NCBI RefSeq assembly: GCF_012910905.1 | Contig: NZ_WTVN01000032.1 | Location: forward strand, 1-58,149 | Length of the DNA: 58,149 nt | Direction of reading: 5' to 3' | DNA from: Aromatoleum toluvorans | Lineage (GTDB): Bacteria; Pseudomonadota; Gammaproteobacteria; Burkholderiales; Rhodocyclaceae | The notes under the pieces: model-generated | What the model was told of the DNA's origin: nothing | Seen by the model: only the letters and a program-made list of their open reading frames with translations | The model's database searches: none | Program-made: the position numbers and the translations under genes | Shown here: positions 31,881 through 40,746 of the stretch, piece after piece | Position numbering within the stretch: position 1 is the stretch's first letter | Layout: every line of letters starts with the position of its first letter

Positions 31881-33143
31881 ATGGCGATCGGGAGCCGGCC
31901 GGTCGAGTGCGTCGCATTGGCGCTGACGCTCATGCTGACGGCCTGTGGTCCCGATCGCAGTTCGTCCCCGTCGCCCGCGGCGTTGCCGGCGGTCGATGAT
32001 CAGTCGTTCCTGAAACAGCATTGGGCACGTCCGCTCGCGCCCCAGGGGACACCTCCTGCGGGGTTCGGCCCGTTGGAGGTTTCGCTCGCCCCGTCAGCAT
32101 GCGGGCAGTGCCACGTACGCCAGTTCGAGGACTGGCAGACGGCGCTGCACAGCAAGGCGATGGGCCCGGGGCTGGTGGGCCAGCTGCAGGAGATGGATGC
32201 AGGGGCCGTCGACGATCATCAGGCGTGCCTGCGTTGCCATGCGCCGCTTGCCGAACAGCAAACCGACCTGCAGCAGTTCCTGGCAGGGACCAGGACAGCT
32301 CCTTCGCGGCCCGACGGCGCTGCTTTCACCGACGGCCTGACGTGCGCCGGCTGTCATGTCCGGCAGAATCAACGATTCGGTCCGGCGCGCCGTGACGGCA
32401 GCGGACCGGCGGCCGGAGTCGTGCTACCGCACGACGGCTGGCAGGTCGCGGCGGCCTTCGAGGATTCGCGCTTCTGCGCCGCGTGTCATCAGTTCGAGCC
32501 CGACGGCTACAGCCTCAATGGCAAGCTGCTGGAGAACACCTACGAGGAATGGCGGGAAAGCCGCTATGGCCGCGAGAATCGCAGCTGCCAGTCGTGCCAC
32601 ATGCCCGACCGGCGCCACCTGTGGCGTGGCATCCACGACCCCGAAATGGTGAAGTCGGGGGTCGCGATGGAATTTCCGGAGCCTTCGATCGCCGCAGGCC
32701 GGGTGACGGCCGGATTCACGATCGCCAGCCGCGGCGTCGGCCATGCCTTTCCGACCTACGTCACGCCGCGGGTCATCGTCGAGATCGGCCAGGCGGGCCA
32801 GGACGGTGCCCTGCTCCCGGAGACGCTCGAGCGTCATGTGATCGGGCGCGACGTGAGCCTGGACCTTTCAGAGGAGCGTTCCGATACCCGCCTCCTGCCC
32901 GACGAGTTGCGCCGCTATCGCTACAGCCGGCCGCTCGCCGCCACGGCGGTGGCACTCGTCGCGCGTGTCCGCGTCGAACCGGATGCCTTCTACGCCGAGT
33001 TCTACCGCGCGACCCTGCGCGACCCGGACTTCATCAAGGGCCGCGAGGCCTTGAGCGCCGCCCTCAGGCAGGCCGAAGCTTCCGGTTACGTGCTGTACGA
33101 GTCGCGGCAGGCCCTGGCCACCGCGCAACGGCCGGCCCCGTGA
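31881..33143 (+). CDS. Pentahaem c-type cytochrome lipoprotein
   Basis: 420 aa; signal peptide with lipobox LTAC (Cys22), so anchored in a membrane facing the periplasm. Five CxxCH sites: Cys74 (CGQCH), Cys116 (CLRCH), Cys155 (CAGCH), Cys199 (CAACH), Cys236 (CQSCH), all in the N-terminal 240 residues, with spacing like cytochrome c554-type multihaem proteins. The C-terminal 180 residues (from about VTAGFTIASRGVGHAFPTYVTPRVIVEI) lack haem and look beta-rich. It probably transfers electrons and may act with the NPCAAK peptide, whose stop is 6 bp upstream. The physiological partner is unknown. Confidence 0.82.
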   Translation: MAIGSRPVECVALALTLMLTACGPDRSSSPSPAALPAVDDQSFLKQHWARPLAPQGTPPAGFGPLEVSLAPSACGQCHVRQFEDWQTALHSKAMGPGLVGQLQEMDAGAVDDHQACLRCHAPLAEQQTDLQQFLAGTRTAPSRPDGAAFTDGLTCAGCHVRQNQRFGPARRDGSGPAAGVVLPHDGWQVAAAFEDSRFCAACHQFEPDGYSLNGKLLENTYEEWRESRYGRENRSCQSCHMPDRRHLWRGIHDPEMVKSGVAMEFPEPSIAAGRVTAGFTIASRGVGHAFPTYVTPRVIVEIGQAGQDGALLPETLERHVIGRDVSLDLSEERSDTRLLPDELRRYRYSRPLAATAVALVARVRVEPDAFYAEFYRATLRDPDFIKGREALSAALRQAEASGYVLYESRQALATAQRPAP

Positions 33144-33171
33144 TGTTTGGACGATGATCGATCCGTGCGGC

Positions 33172-33197
33172 TGTAAGGATTCGCCGCCTGGCACGAC
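33172..33197 (+). promoter_or_regulatory. Putative autoregulated ECF promoter
   Basis: TGTAAGGATTC (33172-33182) and CGAC (33194-33197) mirror the pair at 31474-31500. The overlapping string TGGCAC-GACGA-ATGC (33189-33203) also resembles a sigma-54 site with one mismatch (ATGC for TTGC), so either assignment is possible; the duplicated ECF-type pair is the better explanation. Confidence 0.4.
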
Positions 33198-33357
33198 GAA
33201 TGCCCATGACCCCCTGTTTTGTGGTCGGTGGGTCGTGCCTGATAACGAATCGGTCCCGGAGGGCCGTCGCCGCGATGCTTTCCGCAGGTCCGGCCTCGGC
33301 AGAAGGGGTATAAGGATCATCTGAAGAATCCGTGATGGCGACCGCGACCGACAAGCG

Positions 33358-33972
33358 ATGACCACAAACGACGCACGAGCGAGGGAAATCCTGTGGGACG
33401 ATCCGGCCATCGCGCTGATCCGCCGCGACATGCTGCGGTTTGCGCAGTTGCAGCTGCGCGACGCCGGTGCCGCCGAGGACATGGTGCAGGAGGCGCTCTT
33501 CGCCGCGATGAGCCATGCGGAAAGCTTCGCCGGGCGGGCGGCGCTCAAGACCTGGGTGTTCGGGATCCTGAGACACAAGATCGTCGATCACCTGCGCGCC
33601 TCGTCGCGCGAGATCTGCGGCGCGGACCTCGTCGATGCGACGGGCCCGGATGGCTGCATGGAGGACTTCGACGCCCTCTTCGACCGGCGTGGCTTCTGGA
33701 ATCCCGAGGACCGGCCGGCCACGTGGTCCGACCCGGAGGCGTCGTTTTCGCAGAAGGAATTCTGGGCAGTGTTTGAAGCCTGTCTCGACCATCTGCCGGC
33801 CCACATCGCGCGTGTCTACATGATGCGGGAATTCCTCGAGCTCGATACCGGTGAGATCTGTCGACAACTTGGCATCACCACCGGCAATTGCTGGGTGATC
33901 CTGCACCGCGCCCGCCTCGGCCTGCGCGCATGTCTGGAGAACCGCTGGTTCCACGGAGAGGCCGCCACATGA
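33358..33972 (+). CDS. ECF RNA polymerase sigma factor
   Basis: 204 aa with sigma region 2 (LRFAQLQLRDAGAAEDMVQEALFAAMSHAESFAGRAALKTWVFGILRHKIVDHLR, containing the -10 recognition helix and core-binding surface) and region 4 (FEACLDHLPAHIARVYMMREFLELDTGEICRQLGITTGNCWVILHRARLGLRACLE, HTH for the -35). The linker is unusually long (about residues 82-140). The next gene overlaps its stop by 4 bp and looks like its anti-sigma. The putative promoter 33172-33197 suggests autoregulation. The regulon would include the NPCAAK/cytochrome operon. Confidence 0.88.
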   Translation: MTTNDARAREILWDDPAIALIRRDMLRFAQLQLRDAGAAEDMVQEALFAAMSHAESFAGRAALKTWVFGILRHKIVDHLRASSREICGADLVDATGPDGCMEDFDALFDRRGFWNPEDRPATWSDPEASFSQKEFWAVFEACLDHLPAHIARVYMMREFLELDTGEICRQLGITTGNCWVILHRARLGLRACLENRWFHGEAAT

Positions 33973-34160
33973 TGAACTGCAAGGAGGTGACCCGCCTCTT
34001 GTCCGAAGGGTACGAGCGAAACTTGACGCTGCGCGAACGCCTTGCGCTGACGCTGCACAGGATGGCATGCATCGGCTGCAACAACTACGGGAAGCACCTC
34101 GAATTCCTGCACAAGGCGGCAAACCGGCTGCGTGAAGGCAGGGACGACGTGACGCCCTGA
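33969..34160 (+). CDS. Small Cys-containing putative anti-sigma factor
   Basis: 63 aa, starting at the ATG that overlaps the sigma stop (ATGA). It begins MNCKEVTRLLSEGYERNLTLRERLALTLHRMACIGCNNYGKH: the Cys near the N-terminus plus a His...CxxC further on match a zf-HC2/ZAS-type anti-sigma domain that binds zinc and releases sigma when oxidised. It lacks a membrane helix, so it is a soluble sensor of cytoplasmic thiol stress or metal. Coupled translation with the sigma gene supports the assignment. Confidence 0.75.
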   Translation: MMNCKEVTRLLSEGYERNLTLRERLALTLHRMACIGCNNYGKHLEFLHKAANRLREGRDDVTP

Positions 34161-34209
34161 GCAGGGCGTCCTGTAGTACAGAAGGCCGCAGGCTTGCACG
34201 GGATGGCGC

Positions 34210-35385
34210 ATGAGCTCGATCCGATCCTCGAAACCATCGGCGGTGTCACCGCCCGCTGAATTCGTCGCGCCGCGCGGGTTGCGGCGGCCGTTCGCGGGAT
34301 TCGTCTGGCTCGCGCTCGCCGCAACGGTTGGCGCAGCCGCATATTCGGCGCAAGGTGGGCGCCATCTCGCGCTGTATGCGGTGAGCCTGCTGCTCGGGGT
34401 GACGCTGTTGCGGAGCGAGTTCGGCTTCACCGGCACTTTGCGGCGCTTCGTCGTCGATCGCGATCCGCTCGCCCTACGCGCACCGCTGGCGCTGCTTGCG
34501 CTGACGACGCTCGTGCTGGCTCCGGCACTTGCCGCCGGCGACGCCTTCGGCCAGCCGCTCGGGCCGGCGGCCGCTCCGGTCGCGGTGCAGGTGGCCGTCG
34601 GCGCCCTGCTCTTCGGCATCGGCATGCAGCTCGGCGGCGGCTGCGGATCGGGCACGCTCTACGCGCTCGGCGGCGGCAGCGGTCGCATGCTGGTCGTGAT
34701 CGTTTGCTTCTGCGCCGGCTCCTTTCTCGCGAGCCTGCACATGGACTGGTGGGCGGCGCTGCCCACAGCCGAAACCGTCGTGCTCGGCGAGCGCTTCGGC
34801 TGGCCGCAGGCCGCGGGGTTGCAAGCGGCGCTGATCGCCGGCTGGTGGTGGCGGCTCGGGCGTCCGCATCGCCCCCCTGCCTTGCCGGCGCACCGTGCAC
34901 GCACGCCGTGGATCGCCCTCGTCGCGCTCGCGTTCCTGAACCTCGCAACGCTACTGCTAGCCGGCCACCCGTGGACGATCACCTGGGCCTACGCACTGTG
35001 GGGTGCGAAGGCGGCGATGCTGCTGGGCTGGGAGCCGGCGAGCGCAGCGTTCTGGCAAGCGCCGTTCCAGTCGGCCGCCCTCGCCGGCGGAATCCTCGAC
35101 GACGTCACCTCGCTGATGGATATCGGGCTCGTGCTCGGGGCGGCGGGTGCGGCGCTGGCGGCCGGGCGCTGGGCGCCGCGCTTCGACCTGCGTCCGGGCG
35201 CCGTGATCGCGGCAGTGCTGGGCGGGCTGCTGATGGGATACGGTGCGCGCATCGGCTTCGGCTGCACGATCGGCGCGCTGCTCTCGGGGGTGGCCTCGAC
35301 CAGCCTCCACGGCTGGCTGTGGTTCGCGGCGGTGCTTCCCGGCACTTGGCTGGGCGCCAGGCTCCGCCCGCGTTTCGGTCTGTAG
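34210..35385 (+). CDS. YeeE/YedE (TsuA-like) sulphur-compound transporter
   Basis: 391-aa inner-membrane protein with about nine to ten helices. The two internal signature motifs of the YeeE/YedE family, GGGCGSGTLYALGGGS and GFGCTIGALLSG, are visible; the conserved Cys residues in them relay thiosulfate in characterised TsuA proteins. Uptake of thiosulfate or a related sulphur compound is therefore likely. No TusA-like partner is adjacent. It is followed by a trans-sulfuration enzyme, consistent with a sulphur-assimilation theme. The start is the first ATG after the anti-sigma gene, 50 bp downstream. Confidence 0.85.
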   Translation: MSSIRSSKPSAVSPPAEFVAPRGLRRPFAGFVWLALAATVGAAAYSAQGGRHLALYAVSLLLGVTLLRSEFGFTGTLRRFVVDRDPLALRAPLALLALTTLVLAPALAAGDAFGQPLGPAAAPVAVQVAVGALLFGIGMQLGGGCGSGTLYALGGGSGRMLVVIVCFCAGSFLASLHMDWWAALPTAETVVLGERFGWPQAAGLQAALIAGWWWRLGRPHRPPALPAHRARTPWIALVALAFLNLATLLLAGHPWTITWAYALWGAKAAMLLGWEPASAAFWQAPFQSAALAGGILDDVTSLMDIGLVLGAAGAALAAGRWAPRFDLRPGAVIAAVLGGLLMGYGARIGFGCTIGALLSGVASTSLHGWLWFAAVLPGTWLGARLRPRFGL

Positions 35386-35471
35386 GCCGGCGCCGAAAAC
35401 GCGTATCCGGCGCCCCGCGGGAAATCTTTGGTGCAACAATTCGGGGATTCTTCCGAGTCGGGAGCATCCCA

Positions 35472-36653
35472 ATGCATCATCTGCGTACCCGTGCCGTTCA
35501 TGCCGGTCAGAAGCCTGACCCCGCGAGCGGCGCGATTGCCACACCCATCAACCAGACATCCGCCTTCGCGTACGGCACGCTCGGCAACGGTGCCGCGATC
35601 TTTGCCGGCGAGGCGGACGGCTATCGTTACAGCCGTTTCGCCAATCCGACGGTCAAGGCGCTCGAGGACAAGATCGCCGACCTGGAAGGCGCCGAGGCGG
35701 CGGTGGCGTTCAGCAGCGGCACGGCCGCGGTGTCGTCGACCGTCCTTGCCCTGCTCTCGCCCGGCGACGAGATCGTGTTCCTCGGGCCGCTCTACGGGGG
35801 AACGGAAAGCCTGTTCAACGCGTTCGGCGGGCGTTTCGGCATTCGCGTCGTCGATGCCGCGGAGCGCGGGCTCGAAGCGAGCCTGTCGCCCGCGACGCGC
35901 CTGATCTGGGTCGAGACGCTGACCAACCCCACGCTGCGCCTGCACGACCTGGCGGCCGTCGCGGCGCTTGCACGGGCGCGCGGCATCACGACGGTCGCCG
36001 ACAACACATTCTGCTCGCCGTGCCTGACCCGTCCGCTCGAACACGGCATCGATCTCGTGATGCATTCGATGACCAAATACCTCGGCGGACATGGCGACAG
36101 CACGGGCGGCGTCCTCACCGGCGCGGAGCGGCTGATCGCCCCGGTGCGGGCAACCGGCCTCGGGCACGTCGGCGGCAATCTCGCACCGAACGAGGCCTTC
36201 CTGATCCTGCGCGGCGTCAAGACCCTGCCCCTTCGCATGGCGGCACATTGTGAAGGCGCCGCCGAGGTCGCCGCCTTCCTGTCGGCGCATCCCGCGGTTG
36301 CCGCGACGCACTATCCCGGGCTGGCGACACACCCGCAGCACGCGCTCGCGCGCCGGCAGATGGACGGCGGCTACGGCGGTATCGTGTCGTTCGAGCTGGC
36401 ACGAGGCACTCGTCGCGCGGCGGCGGCCCTGCTGGACAACCTGAAGCTGTTCACGCAGGCGGTGTCGCTGGGCGATGTCGACAGCCTCGCGTGCCATCCA
36501 GCGAGCACCACGCACAGTTTCGTTTCTCCGGAGGCGCGGGCGCGGAGCGGGATCGGCGAGGGACTGATCCGCCTCAGCGTGGGGATCGAGCACCCGCAGG
36601 ACCTGATCGCCGACCTGGGCGCGGCGCTGGCCGCGAGCCTTGCCGCGGCCTGA
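35472..36653 (+). CDS. PLP-dependent trans-sulfuration enzyme (cystathionine gamma-synthase/lyase family)
   Basis: 393 aa Cys/Met-metabolism PLP enzyme. Visible motifs: YRYSRFANPTVKALEDKIADLEGAEAAVAFSSGTAA (cofactor phosphate-binding region), LIWVETLTNPTLR, and the Schiff-base Lys in HSMTKYLGGHGDSTGG. In methionine gamma-lyase the residue after PLYG is Cys; here it is Gly (GPLYGGTESL), so gamma-lyase activity is less likely and gamma-synthase, beta-lyase or O-acetylhomoserine sulfhydrylase are possible. GGGAG precedes the ATG at 35472. The exact substrate cannot be told. Confidence 0.82.
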   Translation: MHHLRTRAVHAGQKPDPASGAIATPINQTSAFAYGTLGNGAAIFAGEADGYRYSRFANPTVKALEDKIADLEGAEAAVAFSSGTAAVSSTVLALLSPGDEIVFLGPLYGGTESLFNAFGGRFGIRVVDAAERGLEASLSPATRLIWVETLTNPTLRLHDLAAVAALARARGITTVADNTFCSPCLTRPLEHGIDLVMHSMTKYLGGHGDSTGGVLTGAERLIAPVRATGLGHVGGNLAPNEAFLILRGVKTLPLRMAAHCEGAAEVAAFLSAHPAVAATHYPGLATHPQHALARRQMDGGYGGIVSFELARGTRRAAAALLDNLKLFTQAVSLGDVDSLACHPASTTHSFVSPEARARSGIGEGLIRLSVGIEHPQDLIADLGAALAASLAAA

Positions 36654-36664
36654 GCGGAGGCGGC

Positions 36665-37507
36665 TTACTGCCGCTTCCGGCCCATGATCACCGCGGCGAT
36701 GCCCGTCAGCACCGCCACGGAGGCCAGGATCAGGCGCGGGGTGATGGCTTCGTCGAGAAACAGCGCGGCGCCCAGGGTCGCAATGACCGGCACGCTCAGT
36801 TGCACCGTCGCGGCGCTGCTCGCCTGCAGGCCGGGCAAGGCGCTATACCAGACGGCATAGCCCAGCCCGGAAGCCAGGGCGCCCGACGCTACGGCATACA
36901 GGACGCCCATGGCATCGGCGTCGAGCTGCGGCAGCATCAGAAGACTCAGTACCGCCGCGAAAGGCAGCGCGCGGATGAAGTTGCCGCCGGTACTCGCGGC
37001 GGGATTGCTGCCGCCCCGGCCGCGCAGGGAATAGATGCCCCAGGCGACACCGGCCACGATCATCAGCAGGGAACCTTCCAGTGGCGGTGCCGACAGCCCC
37101 GGCCGCAGCAGGATGACCAGGCCCGCGAACGCAAGCACCAGCCCCCCCGACTGCACGATGCCCAATCGTTCGCCCCGCCACAGACCGTAGCCGATCATGG
37201 TGGCCTGGACCGCGCCGAACAGCAGCAAGGCCCCGGCTCCGGCCGGCAACGTGAGGTAGGCGAAGGAAAAACCGGCCGCGTAGGCGAACAGTGCGGTCGC
37301 CGAAAGCCAGTTCCCGTGGTACGCGGACGCGCCGTCGCGCAACCGCACGATCAGCCACAGGATGAGCGCCCCCGAAGCCAGACGGATGCTCGTGAAGCCC
37401 GTAGCGTCGATGTGCGCTTCCCGCAACGCCAGGCGGCACAGCAGGGAGTTGGCGGCAAAGGCGATCATCGCCAGCGTCGTCAGCAGTACCACCCTGGTTT
37501 TGGTCAT
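36665..37507 (-). CDS. EamA/DMT-family transporter
   Basis: 280-aa inner-membrane protein with ten predicted helices arranged as two EamA repeats (ANSLLCRLALREAHIDATGFTSIRLASGALIL in the first, AAATVQLSVPVIATLGAALFLDEAITPRLILASVAVLTGIAAVIMG in the second). DMT transporters of this type export amino acids or metabolites. The start at 37507 is chosen because helix 1 begins at once; the frame upstream to 37666 is not transporter-like. It is convergent with the PLP enzyme gene, and its stop sits in a small GC hairpin. Confidence 0.82.
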   Translation of the reverse strand: MTKTRVVLLTTLAMIAFAANSLLCRLALREAHIDATGFTSIRLASGALILWLIVRLRDGASAYHGNWLSATALFAYAAGFSFAYLTLPAGAGALLLFGAVQATMIGYGLWRGERLGIVQSGGLVLAFAGLVILLRPGLSAPPLEGSLLMIVAGVAWGIYSLRGRGGSNPAASTGGNFIRALPFAAVLSLLMLPQLDADAMGVLYAVASGALASGLGYAVWYSALPGLQASSAATVQLSVPVIATLGAALFLDEAITPRLILASVAVLTGIAAVIMGRKRQ

Positions 37508-38225
37508 GCAGTTATTCCGTAACTGCCGGCGAGGCCGGCGATTCGAGGGAGAGACTTCGGGCCAGCCCTTGCAGTAAGCGGAGGCGCCGGTGATGGGCGC
37601 CATGACGCTCATCGAACGCGGTGACGAGTTTGTCATCCGCCCGCTCCGCGTGGGTAAGCGCTGCACGGCAAGCAGAATGCCCTACCCTGCAATCGCCGCG
37701 CAACTTCCACGCACGGCCGGCGAGGCGTTGCGACAGATGCTTGCTGGCCGATGGCACCACTCTCCGGGGCGACGCCCGGCAACCCATATCCGGGTAATTC
37801 CCCACCGCAATTGGGTGTTTTCCACCGATATTGGGGGTAGTGCCCCCAACACTTCCGAGAGGGCGAGTACGCGGGGACGGCGTAGCCCGCGACGCTCATA
37901 TGCACTGTCCGCAACGGGGCGAGGTGCTCGGGCCGCCACACTGGCGGTTCTCGGTACATTGCATATGACAAAGTTGTCATGCATCCGCTCACGAATATGC
38001 GTTCCGCGTGATGCACACATGCTGGGGGAAAGCGCCACGAAAAAGAACGCCGGATGGTGTAACCAAGTGTTGCGCGCGGCACGGGAATTGCCCTGCGCCC
38101 TCGTCGGCGTTGCCGCTCATCAAAAACGGTGCGGCCACGCAGTGCCTCGCTCCAGCGTTACCGCTCCACAAGAGCGGCGCCGAGCGGTTCGAGCAGTACC
38201 TGCAAGCCCGACATGAGGAAATACC
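37508..38225. other. Non-coding stretch before the MauG-like gene, with sigma-54-like promoter
   Basis: About 720 bp hold only short unrelated frames I do not believe are genes. At 38078-38091 GGCAC-GGGAA-TTGC matches the sigma-54 core (GG and GC 10 bp apart; consensus T before GG is C). Transcription would start near 38103, about 120 bp before the gene at 38226. A GGGGG-TAGTG-CCCCC hairpin lies near 37831-37846. Otherwise nothing is seen. Confidence 0.5.
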
Positions 38226-40685
38226 ATGAAAACGCAAAAATGCTCGTCACCCGTCTACCGGGTCTGCGCGCCGCTGTTATCCGGTACAGGCCTGCTGATC
38301 GTCGCCCTCAACCAGTCCGCCATCGCCCAGACCCCGATCGCTCCCGACCCCGTCGCGATCCGGACCCTGGCGCTCCATACCACCAATTCGCTGAAAACCG
38401 TCGGGGTCCCGAGTCCCGCGAACCTGAAGGACTTCGTTGCCAACCGCGGCATGCTCATCAAGCTGGGCAAGGCCCTGTTCTGGGATCAGCAGGTGGGCAG
38501 CGACGGTCAGGCCTGCGGCAGTTGCCATTTCCATGCGGGTGCGGACAACCGCTCGCTGCATCAGCTGAACCCCGGCTTCCGCAACGAGACACCGGGAGCC
38601 GACCCCAACGCCTTCGGGGAGCCGACCTTCCTGGGCCCCAACCCGAGCAACTTCGGCCCGAATTACCAGTTGAAGCCCGATGATTTTCCGCTTCACAAGC
38701 TGGGCGACGTGAATGACCGCGACTCGATCGTGTTTTCCGATACGAACGATGTCGTGTCTTCCCAGGGCGTATTCAACGCGACCTTCAATGCCATCGGTGC
38801 TTTCAATCCGGCCACCGTCTCGCGCGACAGCGGGACGACCAATCTCACCGGGCCCGGTGCGGTATTCCAGATCGGCGGGCGGCTGGTACGCAATGTGGAA
38901 CCGCGGAATACGCCGACGAACATCAACGCGGTCCTCAACGACCGCAATTTCTGGGATTCGCGTGCGCGGAACGAATTCAACGGTGTGAATCCGATTGGTG
39001 CGCTCGATCGGACCGCGATGGTGGTACAGGTCGATGCTTCCGGCACACCCTCGCTGGTTCAGGTGCGCATCGCCAATTCCTCTGCCGCCTCGCAGGCGGA
39101 TGGTCCGCCGCTGAGCGACCTGGAAATGTCCTTTGCCGGTCGGCGATTCCCCGAGCTGGGCCGGAAGATGCTCAACCCCGACCTAGTCGCGCTGGGTAGC
39201 CAGCTTGTCGCGAGGGACGACAGCATCCTGGGCGCCGACAGCAACCAGAAAACGATTCCCGGAAGCCGGGGCATCAAGCCGAAATACGCGGCGCTGATCC
39301 AGAGAGCGTTCGCCCCGCAGTGGTGGAATGTGCGGGGCTGGTTCGTCGATCTCGCCGGCGGCACACCCGTCCTGCGGCGCGGCACGCCCTCGGGGCCGAA
39401 TCAGTTCACCGTCATGGAGTACAACTTCAGCCTCTTTTTCGGGATGGCTGTGAACGACTATGAAAGGCTGCTGATCTCGGATCGCTCGCCGTTCGACCGG
39501 TTCATGGAAGGCGTCGGCACCAGCACGCTCGACCCATTGCCGCTCTCGGATGCGCAACTGCGTGGCCTGCAGACCTTCCTCACCAAGGGCGGCTGCATCA
39601 ACTGCCACGGCGGCCCGGAGCTCACCAACGCTTCCCTCAGCAACGTGCGCAAGTTCGAGATCCTCGAGCGCATGATCATGGGCAATGGCGGGGTCGCGGT
39701 CTACGACAACGGTCACTACAACATCGGCGTGCGTCCGACGCTCGAGGACGTCGGCATCGGCGCCATCATCGGGCCGGACAACCTGCCGCTGTCGAACACC
39801 GTCTTCTTCCAGAACTGCGTCCGGAAAGCGATGGACGACTCCCCGGGAATTTCCATGGCGGAGGCGAATCTGCAGTGCGGAGTGCCGCAGATCATGGCCC
39901 GTCCGGAGGAGGCTGCCGTGCTGCTGACCAGGGCGGTACAGTTCACCGACGACGCTGCGATCCGGGCTGAGGCCGAGGCGCTGATCGCTCGCGCCAACAC
40001 CTTGCTGACGCAGGACACGCCCGACCTCGTGGGGGCCTCGTGCAGCCTCGCGCGCAACCCGGTACTGTGCCCTACAGGCGTGCCGGGTGCGGCGGACCTG
40101 CTCGCCTTGGTCCAGTCCCCGCCACAGGAACTGACGGACCTGCTTGCGGCCGCGACTAGCCTGCTGCCCGATCGGGTCACGCCGGGCACCCCCGCACGAC
40201 TCCTTGCCCCGCCGCTGGGTCCCGAGGAACGTGTGGCCGTGATGGGCGCACACAAAACGCCTTCGCTGCGCAACGTCGAACTCACCGCGCCGTATTTCCA
40301 CAACGGCGGACAGGCGACCCTGCGTCAGGTGGTGGAGTTCTACAATCGGGGCGGCGACTTTGCCGCGGCAAATCAGGACAATCTCGATCCCAACATCCAT
40401 CCCCTGGGGCTGACCGACGAGGAGAAGGACGATCTCGTGGCGTTCCTGACGTCGCTCACCGACGATCGCGTGCGGTATGAGCGCGCGCCCTTCGATCGGC
40501 CGAGCCTCAGCGTCCCCAACGGGGCCCAGGCCAATGTGGCGACGGCGATCTGCCTGTTTACCCAGGATGTGTGTGCTGTTGAGGACCGGGTCGAGATTCC
40601 GGCAGTTGGCGCGGCGGGCCATGTGCAACCGCTGGGCACGCCGCACACGCCTTATGCGAACTTCCTCGACCCGCTGACACCGTAA
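38226..40685 (+). CDS. Large MauG-like di-haem cytochrome c peroxidase homologue
   Basis: 819 aa, about twice the length of an ordinary cytochrome c peroxidase. Signal peptide at residues 1-35 (LLSGTGLLIVALNQSAIAQ), N-terminal haem CGSCH near residue 97, second haem CINCH near 459, and the family C-terminal segment TPSLRNVELTAPYFHNGGQATLRQVVEFYNRGG. The extra length lies in insertions between the haems (a NFGPNYQLKPDDF...PPLSDLEMSFAGRRFPELG region) and after the second. Such enlarged members oxidise protein residues or organic substrates rather than H2O2 (MauG, RoxA types); the substrate here is unknown. GAGGAAA precedes the ATG. A sigma-54-like promoter lies upstream. Confidence 0.8.
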   Translation: MKTQKCSSPVYRVCAPLLSGTGLLIVALNQSAIAQTPIAPDPVAIRTLALHTTNSLKTVGVPSPANLKDFVANRGMLIKLGKALFWDQQVGSDGQACGSCHFHAGADNRSLHQLNPGFRNETPGADPNAFGEPTFLGPNPSNFGPNYQLKPDDFPLHKLGDVNDRDSIVFSDTNDVVSSQGVFNATFNAIGAFNPATVSRDSGTTNLTGPGAVFQIGGRLVRNVEPRNTPTNINAVLNDRNFWDSRARNEFNGVNPIGALDRTAMVVQVDASGTPSLVQVRIANSSAASQADGPPLSDLEMSFAGRRFPELGRKMLNPDLVALGSQLVARDDSILGADSNQKTIPGSRGIKPKYAALIQRAFAPQWWNVRGWFVDLAGGTPVLRRGTPSGPNQFTVMEYNFSLFFGMAVNDYERLLISDRSPFDRFMEGVGTSTLDPLPLSDAQLRGLQTFLTKGGCINCHGGPELTNASLSNVRKFEILERMIMGNGGVAVYDNGHYNIGVRPTLEDVGIGAIIGPDNLPLSNTVFFQNCVRKAMDDSPGISMAEANLQCGVPQIMARPEEAAVLLTRAVQFTDDAAIRAEAEALIARANTLLTQDTPDLVGASCSLARNPVLCPTGVPGAADLLALVQSPPQELTDLLAAATSLLPDRVTPGTPARLLAPPLGPEERVAVMGAHKTPSLRNVELTAPYFHNGGQATLRQVVEFYNRGGDFAAANQDNLDPNIHPLGLTDEEKDDLVAFLTSLTDDRVRYERAPFDRPSLSVPNGAQANVATAICLFTQDVCAVEDRVEIPAVGAAGHVQPLGTPHTPYANFLDPLTP

Positions 40686-40711
40686 CGCATCCGCATCGGC
40701 GGTGACGGCCG

Positions 40712-40738
40712 AGCGGCGGCCCTGCGGGGCCGCCGCTT
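40712..40738. terminator. Bidirectional terminator between MauG-like and porin genes
   Basis: AGCGGCGGCCC (40712-40722) pairs with GGGCCGCCGCT (40727-40737) over a 4-nt loop, an 11-bp perfect stem located between the two convergent genes. Few T residues follow, but the stem is strong on both strands. Confidence 0.65.
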
Positions 40739-40746
40739 CTGCCGTG

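Noticed and set aside
33189-33203. Sigma-54 promoter before the ECF sigma gene
   Set aside because: TGGCAC-N5-ATGC misses the TTGC element by one base, and a better-supported duplicated ECF-type motif overlaps it.
37590-38229. Several ORFs of 70-208 aa before the MauG-like gene
   Set aside because: Mutually overlapping frames with unbiased composition, no ribosome sites or domains; better seen as a long promoter region.
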